From assembly GCF_025143365.1 (NCBI RefSeq), contig NZ_JALXPE010000039.1:1-37087 (forward strand): a stretch of DNA of 37,087 nt, written 5' to 3'. How positions within the stretch are numbered: the stretch's first letter is position 1; each line of letters starts with the position of its first letter. A program made the position numbers and the translations under genes. Origin of the DNA: Microbacterium sp. p3-SID336 (GTDB taxonomy: Bacteria > Actinomycetota > Actinomycetes > Actinomycetales > Microbacteriaceae). The notes below the pieces were generated by a model that did no database searches, had not been told where the DNA came from, and saw nothing but the letters and a program-made list of their open reading frames with translations. This document shows, piece by piece, positions 35,867-37,087 of this stretch.

Positions 35867-36979
35867 TCAGGCCCGGCGGAGCTGTGCCGCCGCGGGGCAG
35901 TCGAACGGATCCCGCGCGGCGAGCCCGACCCGGTTGAGGTACTCGATCACGATCGCGTAGGAGCGCAGCAGGCTCGTCTCGGTGTACGGCACGCCGTTCG
36001 AGGCGCAGTAGTCGCGGACGATCTCCCGCGCCTTCGCCAGGTGCAGCCGGGACATGTTCGGGAACAGGTGATGCTCGACCTGGTGGTTCAGGCCGCCCAT
36101 CAGCCACGTGACCCAGCGGCCGCCGTGGATGTTGCGCGAGGTGCGCACCTGCTTGGAGAAGAAGTCGAGCTTGGCGTCCGGCGCGATCACCGGCATGCCC
36201 TTGTGGTTCGGCGCGAACGACGCGCCCATGTACACGCCGAACACGGCCAGCTGCACACCGAGGAACGCGAACGCCATGCCGACCGGCAGCAGCAGGAACA
36301 GCGGCACCAGCAGCAGCGCGAAGCGCGTCGCGATGAGCGACAGCTCGATCCAGCGGCCCTTGACGTTGCGGCGCGTGACCAGGTGCTTCAGGCCGAGGTA
36401 GTGCAGGTTCAGCCCCTCCAGCGTCAGCAGCGGGAAGAACAGCCACCCCTGCTTCCGGGTGATCAGTCGCACCAGGCCGCGGGACTGCGCGGCGTCGGTC
36501 TCCAGGAACGAGATGGTGTCGACCTCGATGTCCGGGTCCTTGCCCACCTGGTTCGGGTTCCCGTGGTGGCGGGTGTGCTTCGAATCCCACCAGTGGTAGC
36601 TCATGCCCACGATGCCGGCGAGCACCCGCGCCAGGCGGAAGTTCGCGGGGCCGGTGGAGAGGATCTGCCGGTGCGCGGCCTCGTGCGCGAGGAACGCCAC
36701 CTGGGTGAAGAGGATCCCGAGCGCCGCGGCGATCAGCAGCTGGAACCAGCTGTCGCCCAGCAGCACGAACCCGGCGATGCAGCCCGCGAAGCCGAGCAGC
36801 AGTGCCCCGCCGATGAGCCCGTAGAAGACGGGGGTGCGCTGCATCAGGCCGGTCTCTTTGACCACCTGCTGCACGTCGCGGTACGCGCGGGTGAGGGGCG
36901 GGAACTCGGCCGTGCCGGCATAGGTCTGACGGATCGGTCCGAGGGTCGAGGCGGGGGAGTCGTTCCGGGTGAGAGAGAT
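35867..36979 (-). CDS. Membrane fatty-acid desaturase (acyl-CoA/linoleoyl type), probable AUC start
   Basis: About 370 residues, a di-iron desaturase of the FA_desaturase family. The three histidine boxes are HEAAH, HTRHHG and HQVEHH, separated by membrane helices (FYGLIGGALLLGFAGCIAGFVLL; LIAAALGILFTQVAFLA; LIATRFALLLVPLFLLLPVGMAFAFLGVQLAVFG). It inserts a double bond into acyl chains in the membrane. The start is odd. The only canonical in-frame start is GTG 36874, which would remove 35 residues and has no ribosome site. A strong AGGAG (36986-36990) lies 6 nt before an ATC at 36979, and the frame between has no stop. I annotate the ATC start. Otherwise the gene is standard and stands alone. 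Confidence 0.85.
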   Translation of the reverse strand: MSLTRNDSPASTLGPIRQTYAGTAEFPPLTRAYRDVQQVVKETGLMQRTPVFYGLIGGALLLGFAGCIAGFVLLGDSWFQLLIAAALGILFTQVAFLAHEAAHRQILSTGPANFRLARVLAGIVGMSYHWWDSKHTRHHGNPNQVGKDPDIEVDTISFLETDAAQSRGLVRLITRKQGWLFFPLLTLEGLNLHYLGLKHLVTRRNVKGRWIELSLIATRFALLLVPLFLLLPVGMAFAFLGVQLAVFGVYMGASFAPNHKGMPVIAPDAKLDFFSKQVRTSRNIHGGRWVTWLMGGLNHQVEHHLFPNMSRLHLAKAREIVRDYCASNGVPYTETSLLRSYAIVIEYLNRVGLAARDPFDCPAAAQLRRA

Positions 36980-36985
36980 GATGCT

Positions 36986-36990
36986 CTCCT
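36986..36990 (-). promoter_or_regulatory. Ribosome binding site pointing to a non-canonical start
   Basis: AGGAG (complement of 36986-36990) is followed by AGCATC and then ATC at 36979, in frame with the desaturase. Six bases is ideal spacing, and no ATG, GTG or TTG lies in any frame within 12 nt downstream. Confidence 0.6.
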
Positions 36991-37087
36991 GTCGATCGGG
37001 AGCCCTTGAGCTGTGGAAGCCAAGGGCGGATGCCGATCGCTGACCTCAGGCTAAGCGAGGCCGTATGCGCCGGGCGGCATGTGTCCC
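36991..37087. other. Desaturase upstream region to window end, no gene seen
   Basis: About 100 bases of leader or promoter sequence. On the minus strand TAGCCT (complement of 37048-37053) is a possible -10 without a good -35. CCTTG (37004-37008) and CAAGG (37021-37025) can form a short hairpin. The frame ahead of the desaturase closes at a TGA at 37046-37048. Confidence 0.35.

Noticed and set aside
1..37087. Mobile element, prophage, CRISPR, rRNA or tRNA gene
   Set aside because: No transposase, integrase, terminal inverted repeats with target duplication, spacer-repeat array or RNA-gene signature was seen on either strand.

Overview
The window is about 37 kb of very GC-rich, densely coded DNA with GTG and TTG starts, ATGA/GTGA gene overlaps and many small regulator genes. 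It looks like chromosome of an actinobacterium, most likely Microbacteriaceae and probably Microbacterium. That placement is inferred from composition and protein style, not from a marker gene. I see no rRNA, tRNA, CRISPR array, insertion sequence or phage gene, and no stretch over 300 bases lacks a gene.

Region 1 (1-10577) is sensing and envelope genes. It holds the tail of a histidine kinase with its LuxR-type response regulator and a CPBP membrane protease; a quinone-oxidoreductase-like enzyme divergent from a MarR repressor; a two-gene ABC exporter; a steroid-dehydrogenase-like SDR divergent from a TetR gene across a perfect 28-bp palindrome; and a second complete two-component system followed by a nine-helix membrane protein. 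Region 2 (10550-15456) has two DHA2-type drug exporters, one with a divergent MarR and one with a downstream TetR/SRPBCC-like pair. Region 3 (15601-19667) is a glutamate decarboxylase and amino-acid antiporter operon under a LacI-family regulator, ending in a 67-nt hairpin.

Region 4 (19756-30409) is the most distinctive part: a glycan-uptake and catabolism locus around a GntR/UTRA regulator. It contains a cytoplasmic GH20 hexosaminidase, an alpha/beta esterase, a TIM-barrel sugar isomerase/epimerase, an SMR transporter, a ROK kinase lacking the family zinc loop, a bicupin, a Gfo/Idh/MocA dehydrogenase and an ABC sugar importer without its own ATPase. A 7-bp word, ATCTGGT, occurs at all three promoter regions of the locus, so these genes probably form one regulon. 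No nagA or nagB is present, which leaves room for an oxidative or otherwise unusual amino-sugar route.

Region 5 (30492-37087) holds an epoxide hydrolase divergent from a WYL regulator, a small membrane protein divergent from a TetR gene, two uncharacterised membrane proteins, a zinc-ribbon protein fused to a Vsr/DUF559-like nuclease domain, and a fatty-acid desaturase whose best start codon is AUC.

Across the window, about a dozen genes (mainly regulators) have a TAnnnT-like hexamer ending exactly 6 or 7 nt before the start codon. That is the layout of leaderless transcription, and most of these promoters also carry an inverted repeat suited to autoregulation.
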